Shown here in pieces: positions 9,485 to 21,100 of a DNA stretch of 64,000 nt. Below the pieces are notes generated by a model, which ran no database searches, was not told the DNA's origin, and saw nothing but the letters and a program-made list of their open reading frames with translations. How positions within the stretch are numbered: position 1 is the first letter of the stretch; every line of letters begins with the position of its first letter. The translations under genes were made by a program, and so were the position numbers. Source of the DNA: Tipula vernalis (Eukaryota > Arthropoda > Insecta > Diptera > Tipulidae); the NCBI GenBank assembly GCA_958295665.1, contig OY282558.1, positions 140,348,577-140,412,576 of the forward strand, written 5' to 3'.

Positions 9485-10419
9485 TGTACAAGACAGTACC
9501 ACTTGGTGAGCAATAAACTCGCAGGAAATTTTGATGTAATATATGCTCCTCGTTCCTGATGTGGCTGCTCACAATATTTTCTTTTCTCGGGTGAGTTCTC
9601 CAGTTACAAATACAAATTTAACTTATTTAATTTCCAATTTTATTTTGGTTAATGTTATTTCACAAAGGTCGAGAACGTACTACTTGCTTCCAGAAAAATA
9701 ATTTATACAAAACAATTATTTATGGAAAATTCCTAATTATATAAAGAGTCATCTGTTAATAGATATTATAAACTTAATTGAGCAACATACAATTTTAGTA
9801 CAAATTTTCTTGGAAATGTAACATCATACCTAATATAATATTTTACGGCTTGTATTAAAATTGTAAATGTCAAAACAAAGTAAACAAATTAATTTGCAAT
9901 TTGGTGGTGGTAAGTTTAAACGACTAGATACAATACAAATTTAAACTAAATACAATTTTTCATTTCCAGCTAACAAATGATAAGAAAAAACAAAGGAGCA
10001 TCTGATTGACAAATTATTTCAGATAAGTATAAATAATAATTAAATTGTGATCAAACGATTCTTTGTGTTCTCTTCTCTTTTTAAGGTTATGATCCTGGAT
10101 GTCAAAGTTACATTGAAAAAATATAATTACAGTGAACAGCTTATATGGAAAAAACTTATGGAATACAATATGAGTAGTAATATTAGTTAGTATAAATGAT
10201 TTTAACTATTTCCTATAAGTTAATAATTAGAATACTAAATTATGTTGCAGCGGCTGTTACTGGATGAGGCGTTGATCAAATCCGCTGAGAAAACTATATG
10301 TATGCATGTTATTTATTTCCAGGTTTGCTTATTTTTCAGGTTGGATTGAACAATGTGAATTAATTGTTGGTGTTTGCTGCTGGCCCAATTTTGGGTTCAA
10401 GATTTGTAGAGCCCAAACA
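9485..10419 (-). repeat. 5' LTR of the BEL/Pao element
   Basis: A 935-bp copy of 3140-4074, identical by side-by-side reading. It begins TG and ends CA on both strands and is followed by the target duplication ATCAT at 10420-10424. On the minus strand it should carry the promoter; I cannot assign a TATA box or transcription start with confidence in such AT-rich DNA. Confidence 0.95.
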
Positions 10420-10424
10420 ATCAT

Positions 10425-10832
10425 AATCGTGATCAGCGACCTCAAAAATTCCCAGGTACCCGATTTGGGCCAGTTCTGACTCTTATTTACAAAGTTATTA
10501 AATCTTCCAAAAGGCGTCTCAAAAAATGCATTTTTGGCTGCAGCAATGCATTTTCCGGTTTGTATAAGGTATAAAGCAGCCACATTTTTTACAAACAATT
10601 TTTGGAAGAGAATGCAAAAAACCGCATTCCGATCCGTCCTGTACTAAAAAATTTCGAACTTTTTTAGTTCATTGCCTCGACTAATTTGGGATCAGCAAAT
10701 ACAAAATATCTCTGATGCCTTAAGAAATGTGATACAATCAATATTCATACATGCTAACAACTTGCCCTAGGTATTACTCCAGCTCTATCTTGCTGCGGCC
10801 TTATTAGACTAGTAAGAAAATATATGTGCTCC
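10425..10832. other. Unassigned spacer between two mobile elements
   Basis: The first ~40 bp continue the repeat interrupted by the BEL/Pao element. The rest contains no gene I recognise. The short minus-strand frame at 10329-10598 starts in unique DNA but ends inside the LTR and is not a credible gene. Confidence 0.5.
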
Positions 10833-10936
10833 TCCGCGAATCTAGGTTAGGTAAGGTTAGGTTAGAGTGGGTGCTTACGCACAGTTAGACCGATGACGGT
10901 CCATTGTGATACCACAGGATGTATCCCCTTTTACCC

Positions 10937-12250
10937 CTATTGGAACCATTTCGAGCTACTTATGTAGCGTAAGACGTCCCGCACTTTAATGTTTTCGAGA
11001 TCCGAGAGGCCGAGGTCCATCCTGAAATTACCTAAGTATTTGTGCCTTCTGATAGCCAGTGCTGGACACAAGCAAAGGAAGTGGACCAACGTCTCTTCCT
11101 CCTCTTCGTCCAAGCAGCTTCTGCAGAAGTCATAAGCCTCCAAACCCAGCCTTCTTGCATGTTCTCCAAAAAGGCAGTGTCCCGGGAGAATTCCTACGAC
11201 CGTTCTTAATTCACGGCTGCGTAAGGATATTAATGCCCTAGTGCGCCCCAAGTCCAGCTTTGGCCAAACTTGTCTTGCAACTCTACAGGTGAGGGTGTTC
11301 GACCACCTTTCTTCCGCTGAGGATAGCGCCTGCTGCCCAAATGCTTGTCTCAGCGTTGTGATAGGCCTCCCCAGATTCACCATTTCCGGTTGCAGCTCGA
11401 GAGTCGTACCATGCCTAGCAAGTTCATCTGCCCTGCAGTTCCCCATGACGCCCGAGTGACCTGGGACCCAGATTACCTGGATATTGAAATGCTTATTGAT
11501 CTCATTTAGAGATGAGTGACAACTCAACGCCACCAGTGACGCCAAAGACACCGATTCTAACGACCGAAGATTGTGATATCGCCTGAGGATAACACATTAT
11601 GCTTCAACCACGTCATGACCTCCTCAATCCCTACGACTTCAGCTTGGTGCACGCTGCAGTAATCAGGGAGACGACAAGAAATATTTACATTTAATTTGGC
11701 ACAGAATACACCAGCTCCTACTTTGCCGTCTAGCTTGGAGCCATCTGGCCATGTAGTCTAGATTCGCCAGCTCATCCATCAACGTTCTAACAATAGTAGA
11801 GTGTTCTATACTAAGACACCTCCACTGAGAGACGGCTGCAAGTCGTACAGCCGTATTTGCCGCCATTTGTTTGCCAAAAATGTCGACCGGAAGAAGGTGC
11901 AACATAACCTCTAAGGCACTTGTCGGTGTCGACCTCAATGCCCCGCTAACATGTATGCTTGGCCGTTCTTTGCACTCTCTCAATCTTACTTATATAAGTT
12001 ACCTTGTCCAGAGCTGGCCACCAAACACCCACCCCGTACATGAGTACAGGTCTCACTACAGCGGTTTAGAGCCAGTGTACCAGTTCCGGCTTCAGACCCC
12101 ATCTATGACCAATGGCGTTCCTACAGGAGTACAAAGGAATAGTAGCTTTGTTTATTCTCTTCAACATGTTGGGCTTCCAACTAAGCTTACTGCCCAAGAT
12201 AATGCCTAGATATCTAGCTCTATTAGTAAAAGCAAGTCTCAGGGGTTTTA
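10937..12250 (-). pseudogene. Non-LTR ORF2 3' part: linker, RNase H and CCHC-like tail, frameshifted
   Basis: The last open segment (11551-10937) holds the RNase H end VIWVPGHSGVMGNCRADELA and then a C-terminal cluster FCRSC...LVHFLCLCPAL. Upstream, on the minus strand, frames at 11983-11663 (VDIFGKQMAANTAVRLAA) and 12250-11985 continue the connector between reverse transcriptase and RNase H but are out of frame with each other. At least two frameshifts separate the pieces. The product would process the RNA strand during target-primed reverse transcription. Confidence 0.8.
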
Positions 12251-12254
12251 GTTA

Positions 12255-12926
12255 TTAGTAAAAGCAAGTCTCAGGGATTTTGTATTTCTTAGTGAAGAGT
12301 GCCAGCTCTGTCTTGGACGGGTTAATACCAAGTCCACATTTGCCAGCCCATTTCGTAACGATGGTAAGCGCATTCTGCATTACGTCTACAATCGTGCCCA
12401 GGAATTTCCCGGTAACAGCTAAAGTTACGTCATCTGCGTAAGCGAAAACTTCAATACCCTCTCTCTCCAATTCAATTAGTAACCCGTTTACCACTATGTT
12501 CCAGAGAAGAGGGGACAGAACTCCTCCCTGCGGGGTTCCCCTAGTTACTCGCCTCTTGATGGTGGAGTCCCCCAACTTCGAGCTAACAATCCTGCTTCCC
12601 ATCATATAATTGATTAACCCTATCAGAGGAACGTCCACCTCCGAAAATGACAATCCCTCCTTGATTGCCTCCGCTTTCACATTATTAAAGGCGCATTCTA
12701 TATCCAGGAAGGCCACCAAATAGAATTTCTTCGAATTAATCGATTTCTCAATCGTACACACCAAGGCGTGTAAAGCAGTGTCCACAGATCTACCCCTTTG
12801 TGTACGCATGCTGAAACGATGCCCACTTCCTGCCACCTATTTTATCTCTGATGTATACATCCAGCAGCGTTTCCAAGGTTTCCAAAAGAAAGGATGATAG
12901 AGTTATTGGTCTTAGGTCCTTAGGAT
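12255..12926 (-). pseudogene. Non-LTR reverse transcriptase fragment (FAYADD)
   Basis: From 12926 leftward the translation starts YPKDLRPITLSSFLLETLETL, a conserved early RT motif, then after a frameshift near 12836 continues through FLDIECAFNNV, RGTPQGGVLSPLLWN and the catalytic box FAYADD to 12255. The N-terminal RT sequence and the endonuclease are missing, joined directly to a piece of ORF1 upstream. The closely similar plus-strand remnant at 20290-21100 shows that the missing sequence exists in other copies of the family. Confidence 0.85.
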
Positions 12927-12959
12927 AGATACCTTCCCTGAGTTGGAGCTCGGCTTCTT

Positions 12960-13436
12960 TTCAGTCTCCAACTTGGCCCGCTTGCTGCTGACTACCTCCA
13001 CCTCGTCCTGGGACCGCTGTCTTTCCGACACATGGTCCCTTTCCGAGCCTCCGCAGCCCACAGTGCTCCTTGCCCAAGCTACTGATATTCTTTGCTCTTC
13101 CGTAAGCTACCCCTCGGGGGTCGCAGCCCAATTCTCGAATTTTTTCGTCCCACTCCCCTGTGCTGCGTTGGTACTGCTAACTCCCGAGACTGGTGCACTA
13201 GATTCAACCACCTTTGCAACCTTAGAGGCCCCACCCGTCTGGTTCGAGGTACCTCCCTTCGCCGATACCGGCTTTTGAGGAGAGCCGGTGCACTTTGTTT
13301 TTTCCTTGTTCGATCTTTCCATTTGATTCCTACGAGTATCGGAGAAATAAAGGTCCGCCTGCGCACAGATCCGTATTCGCAGGTAAGGCCAATTACAACT
13401 GGAGATCGCCAGGTATCTAGAGGGCTTTGTGAGCAA
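12960..13436 (-). pseudogene. Non-LTR ORF1 (Gag-like) N-terminal fragment
   Basis: A Ser/Thr/Lys-rich frame with FSDTRRN near its start and NWAATPEG before a stop at 13107. Reading continues with a stop or shift to AWARSTVGCG and a basic KRAKLETEKK stretch, then ends abruptly at the deletion. The same landmarks (FSDTRGN, ATPEEQL, AWARKVFGSG) occur in the ORF1 copy at 33220-34102, which supports the assignment. No zinc knuckles remain in this copy. Confidence 0.72.
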
Positions 13437-13916
13437 CTGGGCTTTATTAAATTGGCCCCTAGCCTAGTTGATCATCAGCAAGGGTCGCTTTACCCCTTAA
13501 TCCAGCCCATTCGGCTCGCTAGTGCCCCGGCCTTACAGCACCCCCTTCCGGCCGCCCACATTCTTTTCCCCATTCACCTATTCACATGGAGAGCCCAATC
13601 CAATGGAATTCATTCCATTCCCTGGGTCACCCGGTTATAGGGTACCCCCACTCATCACCCGCAGAGACTCCGGAGGTGCAGAGAGGACGTGACGCCCAGT
13701 CCGCCGTGGTTATAGGTCGATGGTTTTCTTGCGCCATCTGTTCGCCTTTCCATGCTGGGCATCATAGGCACTCAGAATTTAATGAACTGAGGTTAACCAC
13801 TCCCCAGTTCTCTGAGACTCTCCCACCAGCTGGACTGCGGTTGGGGGCGGCTTATTTAATTCATCGTCCACTATCCACCAACTGTGACCTCCTCGATAGC
13901 TGCAGTACGCCACGGG
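13437..13916 (-). other. 5' UTR of the LOA-like element
   Basis: GC-rich stretch between the element's 5' end, set by the target duplication, and ORF1. About 450 bp of it aligns by eye with 34095-34558, the 5' region of a second copy. Plus-strand frames here (13092-13640, 13586-13945) are antisense artefacts. Confidence 0.7.
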
Positions 13917-13928
13917 TCCGCGAATCTA

Positions 13929-16040
13929 ATGTTTTAGATAAATAGGGAACCGTTATGATGTTCGGAGGTTCTCGAGAAAAAAATGTAACTTTGTTTTTCT
14001 CGGTTAAACACAAAACCCAAACAGTAAATGTTAGAAGGTAACTGTGCATCGTACCATAATTTATAAAGAATAATGTTCAGAATATTTTTTGCAACCGCAA
14101 CGCAGATTTATTAAGAATTAATTATGTACGTCTTTATGAATTTTTTATTTCAGTTTGATAAAATTAAGCCCATTTTGCACATTTTGTTTTTGGTACCGAG
14201 TCTCTCTAATTGGTGTAATTATTTTGGGAAATTTTGTTTTTTATTTTGCGCTGGCAATATAAAAGGAATTTAAAATACGTACGTATATGCTGTGCTGTAT
14301 GTACCAAGCGCTTTTTTTTTTTTTTTTGTAACTCAATTAAATTTTCTGACAAATTTTTGTTTTTTATTTCAAATTATAAAAAAAAAAAAAGAAAAGAAAA
14401 ATGGGAAAAAACTACTGTACAAATGAATATAATGAAAATACGTTCAAGTGGAAAATTTATACGTTTCTAAAGAATGGGAAAAGCTCATTTTTCTCTTTAC
14501 TATTCTAGATAAACGAGTACATACATATACATATGTATGTACAATAGTAAATGGAAAATAACGAGACATTTGTTAGTTTCGAGTTTTTTTTTTTTTTTTT
14601 TTGTTTTCCAGGTAATTTAGTAAAATTTATTGTTAATCTAACCTTAATCTGTTTTAATTTAAATTTAAATTTTTTTTTTTTTTGGAAATCTTGATACAGC
14701 TATACGCCGCTTGAAAAAATGATTTGTATTTTGTTGTACTGGGCGATGTCAACCAATATATTTAAAGACGGGCAACACATAAAACATTTACTCGATTTGT
14801 TATGGGTAGCCAATTAAATTTCTATGAGGATTTGCTATAAATATAAGGATATCAATAAAACCGTAATAAAAATTTCTTAAGTCCACTTACTTATGTCGAT
14901 AATATGACATTTTTTTATACTGTATACTATATACACTCTAATGACTGACAATTTTCGTACAGTAATCAAAATCGGATTACCGTCATTTCCGATATATGCG
15001 TTTCTTTTTTATTTTTATGTTGTTTTTTTACAACGACGGCGACTCGATGTATAAGATATATAAGGATAAAAGTATATCGTTCACGAATGGCTTCAGTTGT
15101 AAAAAATAAAAATGTTTATCTCTACGATTTTTCATCTTTTCTATTAAAAGAGATTTAAGAGTGGACATATTGAAGCAAAATAGAAAAATTGATATCTAAA
15201 ATGTCATGGTTGATTGGGTTTCTGAAATTTAACTCCTAAATCGAATCGTAACAGTATTTAAATTTGTGTAATTGAAAAAAAAAAAAAAAAAATTGGGTTT
15301 GACCATTTATATATCCTAAATTAACTCTCAACCATTATTAAATAAAATGTACATTCATCTCGATTAATTTAAACTTTAACTTAATATAAAACGTTTAAGA
15401 TATCGTAATAAATTTCATTTGAAATGAAAATGTTGTTATCTGGGGAGGGAGCAGGGGCTTATCGTCCCCAGATTTTTAAAATGCACATTAAAACGAAAAA
15501 TTTGTAATTGTTAAATTTATTTTTTTGGATGGATTGTGTCCTTCCTAATCCTGAATCCATCTATCCGTAGCTACATATAAATTTTCCAGTATGCTGTACT
15601 GGAAAATTTTGTGTTGAAAATTTTTATGTATATCTATACGAGTATACTGTCGACAGATATATGTACGTATATTCGGAAAATATAAAATTTAAAACGTAAA
15701 AAGGGTTTGTAAAAAAAATAAATGAATTCATCTCTGTGAGTCAAGACCAAAAGGTGATGTGGAGCGAGAGATTTTTATTTTGAAATATTTTATGTTTTTC
15801 CTGTGTATACCTATGTACATATTTCGAGAAAACATGTTTTAATTGTTTTTGTTTCGTTTACGAGAGACAATCAAAATTTATTGCATAATAAGCAAGATTA
15901 TTGGTAGCTTAACAATTTCCCTTTGGGTTATGTAAAATTGTTCCGAACGAACATTTTTGATGTGTGATTGTTAAATTTATGGCATCAATTTAAAATCTGT
16001 ACAGAATATGGATAAGGGGTTGTTGCTTGGTTACAGAACT
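13929..16040. other. AT-rich noncoding spacer
   Basis: Long AT-rich sequence with poly-A and poly-T runs and short TATG/CATA-rich stretches near 14520-14545. I see no coding region, RNA gene or repeat family I can name. It resembles intergenic or intronic fly DNA. Confidence 0.6.
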
Positions 16041-16059
16041 ATTGAAAGTTAACTGAAAA

Positions 16060-18920
16060 GAACAAGTGAATTACCATTCCACCATTTGATGGGAACTACC
16101 AGGAATGGCAATGTTTTTTTTTGGTCTTTTTGTATCAACCGTGCATGAGAATGCAACTCTTTCATCTGCCAAAAAATTCCAGTCCCATAAGAAACTTTCG
16201 AGAGGCAACGCCCTAGCACTTGTTCGTCATTTCCCGATAAATAACGAGAATTATATCGAAGCATATCAAAGGTTATGATTCATTCATTCAAACATATTTT
16301 GAGCAGGCTAAAGGACTTGATCCAGAAGCGGGGGTCGAGACCTTTGGCTCATTTACATTGCTAAACAGCATAAAATCATCCAATTTACGTTTTCCATAAA
16401 ATCATCGTTTCCAATCAAACATAAAATCATCGTTTGTGCTGATTTTTGCGCACTAGAAATTCAGCAGCGCATAGAATACATTAAAAAACACAACAAATGC
16501 TACAATTGTTTGAGTGATGCGCACTTAGTGTACCAATGCAGAACTAAAAGTAAGTGCAATTGGTGTTAGAAGAAGCACCATGAAATGTTTCACTTAAAAG
16601 TTCCTGTCAGCAGCCTGGAAGCAACAACATGTAGTCACTCTAATTCAATTGAAAACACGATTATTTCAACTACCCAAATCCAGTCGAGCGCTTTAGAGGT
16701 GACTGGCAACGTTGTCGAGCTTTGCTTGATTCTGGATCTCAAACATCGCTTGTCACAGAAAAAAGTTTTCAGCGCCTTGTATTAAAAAGTTATAATACAA
16801 GGAATCAATGATGTTACGTCTGGAGTATCAAAGGGGACAACAAATTTACGTATCAGACCCAGATTTGAGGACGAAACGTCTGAAACATCAGCAAACGTTC
16901 CATCTATGTCATCAAGTTAGTCTATTCATTAGGTAGCTACGACCAAACTAAAAAAGTACAATTCCTACTTAACAGAGATAGTGTCAAGTATTAACGTACT
17001 GTTTTAGCGAATTATATTTACTAAATCAAAAAACCCAAGGAAACCCCTCATTTTTGTGTATTTTAATGCCCATAAAATATTAAGAAGTTTAAGAGAAGTA
17101 TGTCTGTTTATGAAATGATTTTTTTCGGCTTTTTATAGACACAGATATATTACGTTAATGGATCTCGACCAATGAATTTTTAGGTTTTAGTTCTTTTCAT
17201 AATCTATACTTCGTGTAAAATATGCGCCCAAAGAAGATGTATTCCAAGTCAAAGTGAAGTTAGAAAATTTTGTACTAACAAAGCGTCAGATGTTATCTGA
17301 GGCATACAAGATATTTGATCCTATTGGATGGTTGTCGCCTGCCTTAATTACCATTAAAATTATTTTCCAGAAAATATTGCTGCTATGTGTAAGTTGGGAT
17401 GAACCATTACCACCCCTAATTGGAGTGAACTTTGCAACAACTTGAAGGATTTAAAGAAAATTTGGAATTCCGAGATAGATACACACTTATATGTCAAGAA
17501 TTAAGGCTACACGGGTTTACAAATGCTTCTGAATTGGCATACGCGAAAGTCATATACAGCTGAGTAAAGACGAAAAGCGGCTACAAAATATATATATATA
17601 TATATCGTCACCGCTAAGACAAAGATGGCGCCTATCAAATCAATAAGTATTCCGCGTCTGGAGTTGTATGTTCTGAAGTGTTGCTGACAAGGTAAATGAT
17701 ATCCGCATTAAGTATATTTAAGAGTGAAAAAATTATGTATCGATTGTGGTCCGATTCAACTATAACGCTGAATTGGATATCGTCATGTTCGAGGAAATGG
17801 CAGATATTTGTGTCCATTAGGGTGCCATATGTTCTACAACACACAAACCGTAGTGAGTAAGTAACATCTAGTTCCGGAGGAACTGGTTATTTACAACTTA
17901 TGGTGGAATGGTACCCATTGGTTAAAGAAACCAGAAACAAAGTGGCCAAATCAAATTACGGTCTGTTCAGAAAGTTCAGAAGAAGTATTAAAAAATCATG
18001 ATCGATGATCCAAACTTGCAACGGTTATCAGTGCGTTATCAATTTGATGATACGCCGAGTACAACCAAGCAGTTTTGCTTCGGAAATCAATAACCATTTA
18101 TAGACAAAGTGAGTTTATTGCGAGTTGGTGGCAGATTGTATAAGGCAGATGTTTCTTACGAGATAAATCATCTTATTATTATTTCAGAAGAAAGAGAGTA
18201 ACACATCGATCAGCTGCATTCTGGTCTAAAGGTTTTGAATAACAACACTTAAGTACAAATACCACATGATGAGATGTAAGAATGCAGTTTCTGCTATTAT
18301 TGGCAGATGTGTGAAATGCGTCCGCTTGGAGGTGCAGCAACAACATCAACAACTTATGGGGCAATTACGACAATACTCGAGTAACTTACCATCAGTCGTT
18401 CTTTAATATAGGAATCAATTATGCAGGGTCACTATTCATCAAGGCATCTAGATTGCGAAGTGCGAAAAGTATAAAAGCATATTTGGCACCTTTCATATGT
18501 ATGACAACCAAAGCCGTACATCCAGAACTGGTATGCGATATGACATTTGGCATATTTCTTGGCATTTTATTCCACCTGTTGCACCCAATTTTGGTATGGG
18601 GGCGGTCAAAAAATCAACAAAATATTATCTAAAATGAGTAATAGGAGAATCTCGGCTAACACATGACGAAAACAACATTGCTAGTCCAAATAGAGGCCAT
18701 TCTGAATTCCCGACCTCTATGTCAGGTGACATCAAATTAATGGACATTTTTTAATTGGAGTACTTATTATCACTGCAAAAACGCTAGAAATGTATGTACA
18801 AGAAATCCAACAACAGGTGATTTAGTAGTTGTAATAGAAAATGATGTTCCATCTACTAAATGGCTGATGGGTCAGCGATCTGTAACTTTTCTTCTAACTC
18901 TGTTGTGTCAATGGGCGCGG
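16060..18920 (+). pseudogene. Decayed BEL/Pao retrotransposon, plus strand
   Basis: Scattered translated blocks keep the BEL/Pao order. Gag DUF1759 remnants lie at about 16075-16275 (FDGNYQEW, then RGNALALVRHFP and ENYIEAYQRL in another frame). Zinc knuckles CYNCLSDAHLVYQC and a partial second are at 16495-16590. The A17 connector LSEAYKIFDPIGWLSPALI is at 17254-17420. RNase H remnant LHGFTNASELAYA is near 17505. Integrase zinc domain LLRVGGRLYKADV is near 18110, with the core around 18400-18540 (APFICMTTKAVHPEL). DUF5641 remnant GDLVVVIENDVPSTKWLMG is near 18820. The reverse transcriptase catalytic part is missing between about 16900 and 17230, and stops and frameshifts are frequent. Three ATAAAATCATC repeats sit at 16370-16430. 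No LTRs were recognised. Confidence 0.82.
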
Positions 18921-19498
18921 AATATTCAGGATTATCAAAAGCTGAAAATAAAACATTAAATTTGACAGCTGATCTACTTATCTACCTTTACTTATGAATC
19001 ATATTGTGCCATCTATGTTTGAGCATCTACAATTTATTTCAATTTTATGCACCATTTTATTATTCGAAATAATTGTGAATGACAGTTGGCACGTTTTTGG
19101 TTTTATAACTAAACAATTTTATGATTATCTACTAGTTTACTTTTACTTTGTCAAGCGAGCTGAAAGCATCATCTAATTGGGAAGTCAACATAATTACTTC
19201 GGTCTAAAAAGACCAAAATATTGAAATCCTGTCAAAAATCATCAAAAATTAGGTTAGTCCAAAACCACTTTTTTTGACGATTTGAAAGTCCCTGAGTCTA
19301 AAAAATAAAAAAAATAAAAAAAAGTTCCGTCTGGCTGTGTAGATGTCTGAATGTCTGTGTACCCAAGGAATGTCGAGAACGGCTTGTTCGATTTAGATTT
19401 TTTTTTTGCCAATCAGTTTCAATCAGTTTCTATCCTAAAATTTTGGAGCCTGTGCGTCAAGAGAGCCGGGTATCGGCCATACGAATTGACCCAAAATA
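18921..19498. other. Noncoding spacer, AT-rich
   Basis: No gene is seen. Bases 19320-19400 contain CTGTGTAGATGTCTGAATGTC and a GTCGAGAACGG stretch of a kind common in dispersed insect repeats, which may be a remnant of a mobile element, but I cannot name it. Confidence 0.45.
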
Positions 19499-19745
19499 CC
19501 TGGATCTAGAAATATTTACCAATTTTATACATATGCTGATTTGAATATTTAGTTGGGTATTGGGTTTGGGATTGAGTTTAAGGTTAACTTAGGGGTCAAT
19601 TTGGGGGTTGGGTTGGAGTTGAGTTGGGGTTACGATGGTGTTGTACCAGTGTTTAGTCAGCAGTTGAGCAATACTCTACTTAAAATACCCAACTAAATAT
19701 TCAAACCAGCACGTATAAAAATTGCTAAATATTTCTATTACCAGG
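19499..19745. mobile_element. MITE-like element with 61-62-bp terminal inverted repeats
   Basis: 19499-19560 and 19685-19745 are inverted copies, starting CCTGG and ending CCAGG, and match at most positions with a few substitutions and one length difference. TA flanks both ends (19497-19498 and 19746-19747), consistent with a TA target duplication as in Tc1/mariner-type elements. The ~124-bp interior is G/T-rich with GGGTT-like repeats and codes for nothing. Confidence 0.75.
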
Positions 19746-20217
19746 TAATGTTAATGGTAATGGTAATAGTAATGGTGATGGTGATGGTGACTGTGATGGT
19801 GATGGTGATGGTGATGGTGATGGTGATGGTGATGGTGATGGTGATGGTGATGGTGATGGTGATGGTGATGGTGATGGTGATGGTGATGGTGATGGTGATG
19901 GTGATGGTGATGGTGATGGTGATGGTGATGGTGATGGTGATGGTGATGGTGATGGTGATGGTGATGGTGATGGTGATGGTGATGGTGATGGTGATGGTGA
20001 TGGTGATGGTGATGGTGATGGTGATGGTGATGGTGATGGTGATGGTGATGGTGATGGTGATGGTGATGGTGATGGTGATGGTGATGGTGATGGTGATGGT
20101 GATGGTGATGGTGATGGTGATGGTGATGGTGATGGTGATGGTGATGGTGATGGTGATGGTGATGGTGATGGTGATGGTGATGGTGATGGTGATGGTGATG
20201 GTGATGGTGATGGTGAT
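19746..20217 (+). repeat. (GATGGT)n hexanucleotide microsatellite
   Basis: From about 19795 to 20217 the sequence is an almost perfect GATGGT array, about 70 copies. It is preceded directly at the MITE edge by degenerate AATGGT and AATGTT units, suggesting growth from an AATGGT seed. The reading frames on both strands (MVMV, SPSP, ITIT) are products of the repeat, not genes. Confidence 0.97.
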
Positions 20218-20289
20218 AGGAAGGTTCTCCACATAAGTGCAGTGTCCTAGTTTGTTTGAGTAAACCCGTCAGGTCGTGGACAGATTCTA

Positions 20290-21100
20290 ATTAAGTGTTT
20301 TTCAGCTTCTCTTCGAGACCCACTTCCCAGTGAACTTTGACGACCTGATGTTGCACTGTAATTAGCAAGAAACACTTTCAGTGTGCACAGAGGATGTCGT
20401 AACTACGAAATGGATCCGATGAGCACTAAAAGGTTTTAATCAGGTCCGGATCAGGTTACACCAGCGGAACTTAAAAACAACTCAGTACATATTGTTCCTT
20501 ATCTGGAAGCTATATACAAAGGCATTTAAATCTGGTTTATATCCGTAGATACTGGATGCAGGTTAATGTGGTCTTTATCCCGAAAGCGGGGAGAAGCTCA
20601 CATGGAAATCCTAAAGACCTAAGGCCTACAACTCTATCATTCTTTCTATTGAAAACTTTGGAAAGGCTATTGGATGTACCATATATACCATACATACATA
20701 TCAGAGCAATCATAAATCCCAGTAAGTGGGCACTCTTTTAGCATGTGTACATTGTGGGTAGATCTGTGGATACAGCTGTGAGAAATCGATTCACTTGAAA
20801 GAGTTTGGTTTGGTTAATTTTCTAGATATAGAGAACCACTTTAATAATATGGAATCAGAGGTGGAGGTCGATTCCCTTCTAAATAGGTTAATTAATGGAT
20901 GAGCATGATTGTTAGCTCGCAGCTGACGATTCCATTCTCGGGAATATAATGGTAAATGGATTTTTAGGGGGGGGGGTTATAGTAGTTATTGCATACGTCG
21001 ACGACATAGCGATGGCTGTTTCCGGAAAACTCCTGGGCACGATTCTAGACGTAATGCAGAATGCGTTTACAACCGTTACCCGGGTAATCATCCATAGATA
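20290..21100 (+). pseudogene. LOA-like non-LTR reverse transcriptase remnant
   Basis: Conserved pieces in order and in changing frames: LLFETHFPVNF near 20309, SGPDQVTPAELKNN near 20440, VVFIPKAGRSSHGNPKDLRP and TLSFFLLKTLERLLDV at 20566-20680, then VIAYVDDIAMAVSGKLLGTI at 20970-21045 with VMQNAFTTVT. The last two blocks closely resemble the minus-strand copy at 12255-12926, so they belong to one family. The central part of the domain is deleted and no endonuclease or RNase H remains. Confidence 0.8.

Larger units (their letters stand above)
3140..10419 (-). mobile_element. Full-length BEL/Pao LTR retrotransposon
   Basis: The element is 7280 bp. It has 935-bp direct LTRs at both ends (each TG...CA), a primer-binding site inside the right (5') LTR, one long Gag-Pol frame on the minus strand and a short purine tract before the left (3') LTR. 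A perfect 5-bp target duplication (ATCAT at 3135-3139 and 10420-10424) shows it is a discrete insertion. The family call rests on the domain order Gag, zinc knuckles, protease, RT, RNase H, integrase, DUF5641 in one frame, with the YVDD box and integrase C-terminal domain typical of BEL/Pao. No envelope-like frame is present. Identical LTRs and an uninterrupted frame imply a recent insertion; activity is inferred, not shown. Confidence 0.95.
10845..13916 (-). mobile_element. Internally deleted non-LTR retrotransposon, LOA/I group (RNase H bearing)
   Basis: The insertion is delimited by a perfect 12-bp target duplication, tccgcgaatcta at 10833-10844 and 13917-13928, so 5'-end and 3'-end are both known (about 3.07 kb). 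On the minus strand the order is a ~480-bp GC-rich 5' UTR, an ORF1 N-terminal fragment, a deletion that removes the rest of ORF1 and the endonuclease, reverse transcriptase, a linker, RNase H with a cysteine-histidine tail, and a 3' UTR with TGGTATCACAATGGACC ending in TAACC-like repeats. The RNase H points to the LOA or I group rather than Jockey or CR1. Several frameshifts make it non-autonomous. Confidence 0.85.

Noticed and set aside
10845..10867. GGTTAGGTAAGGTTAGG resembling insect telomere repeats
   Set aside because: It is the TAACC-type tail of a non-LTR element, bounded by a target duplication at 10833-10844, and is only about 20 bp long.
13092..13945. Plus-strand frames of 111-182 codons at 12943-13945
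   Set aside because: Antisense to ORF1 and the 5' UTR of the LOA-like element; GC-rich DNA leaves few stops.
19725..20236. Open frames of MVMV, SPSP and ITIT on both strands
   Set aside because: Products of the GATGGT microsatellite.
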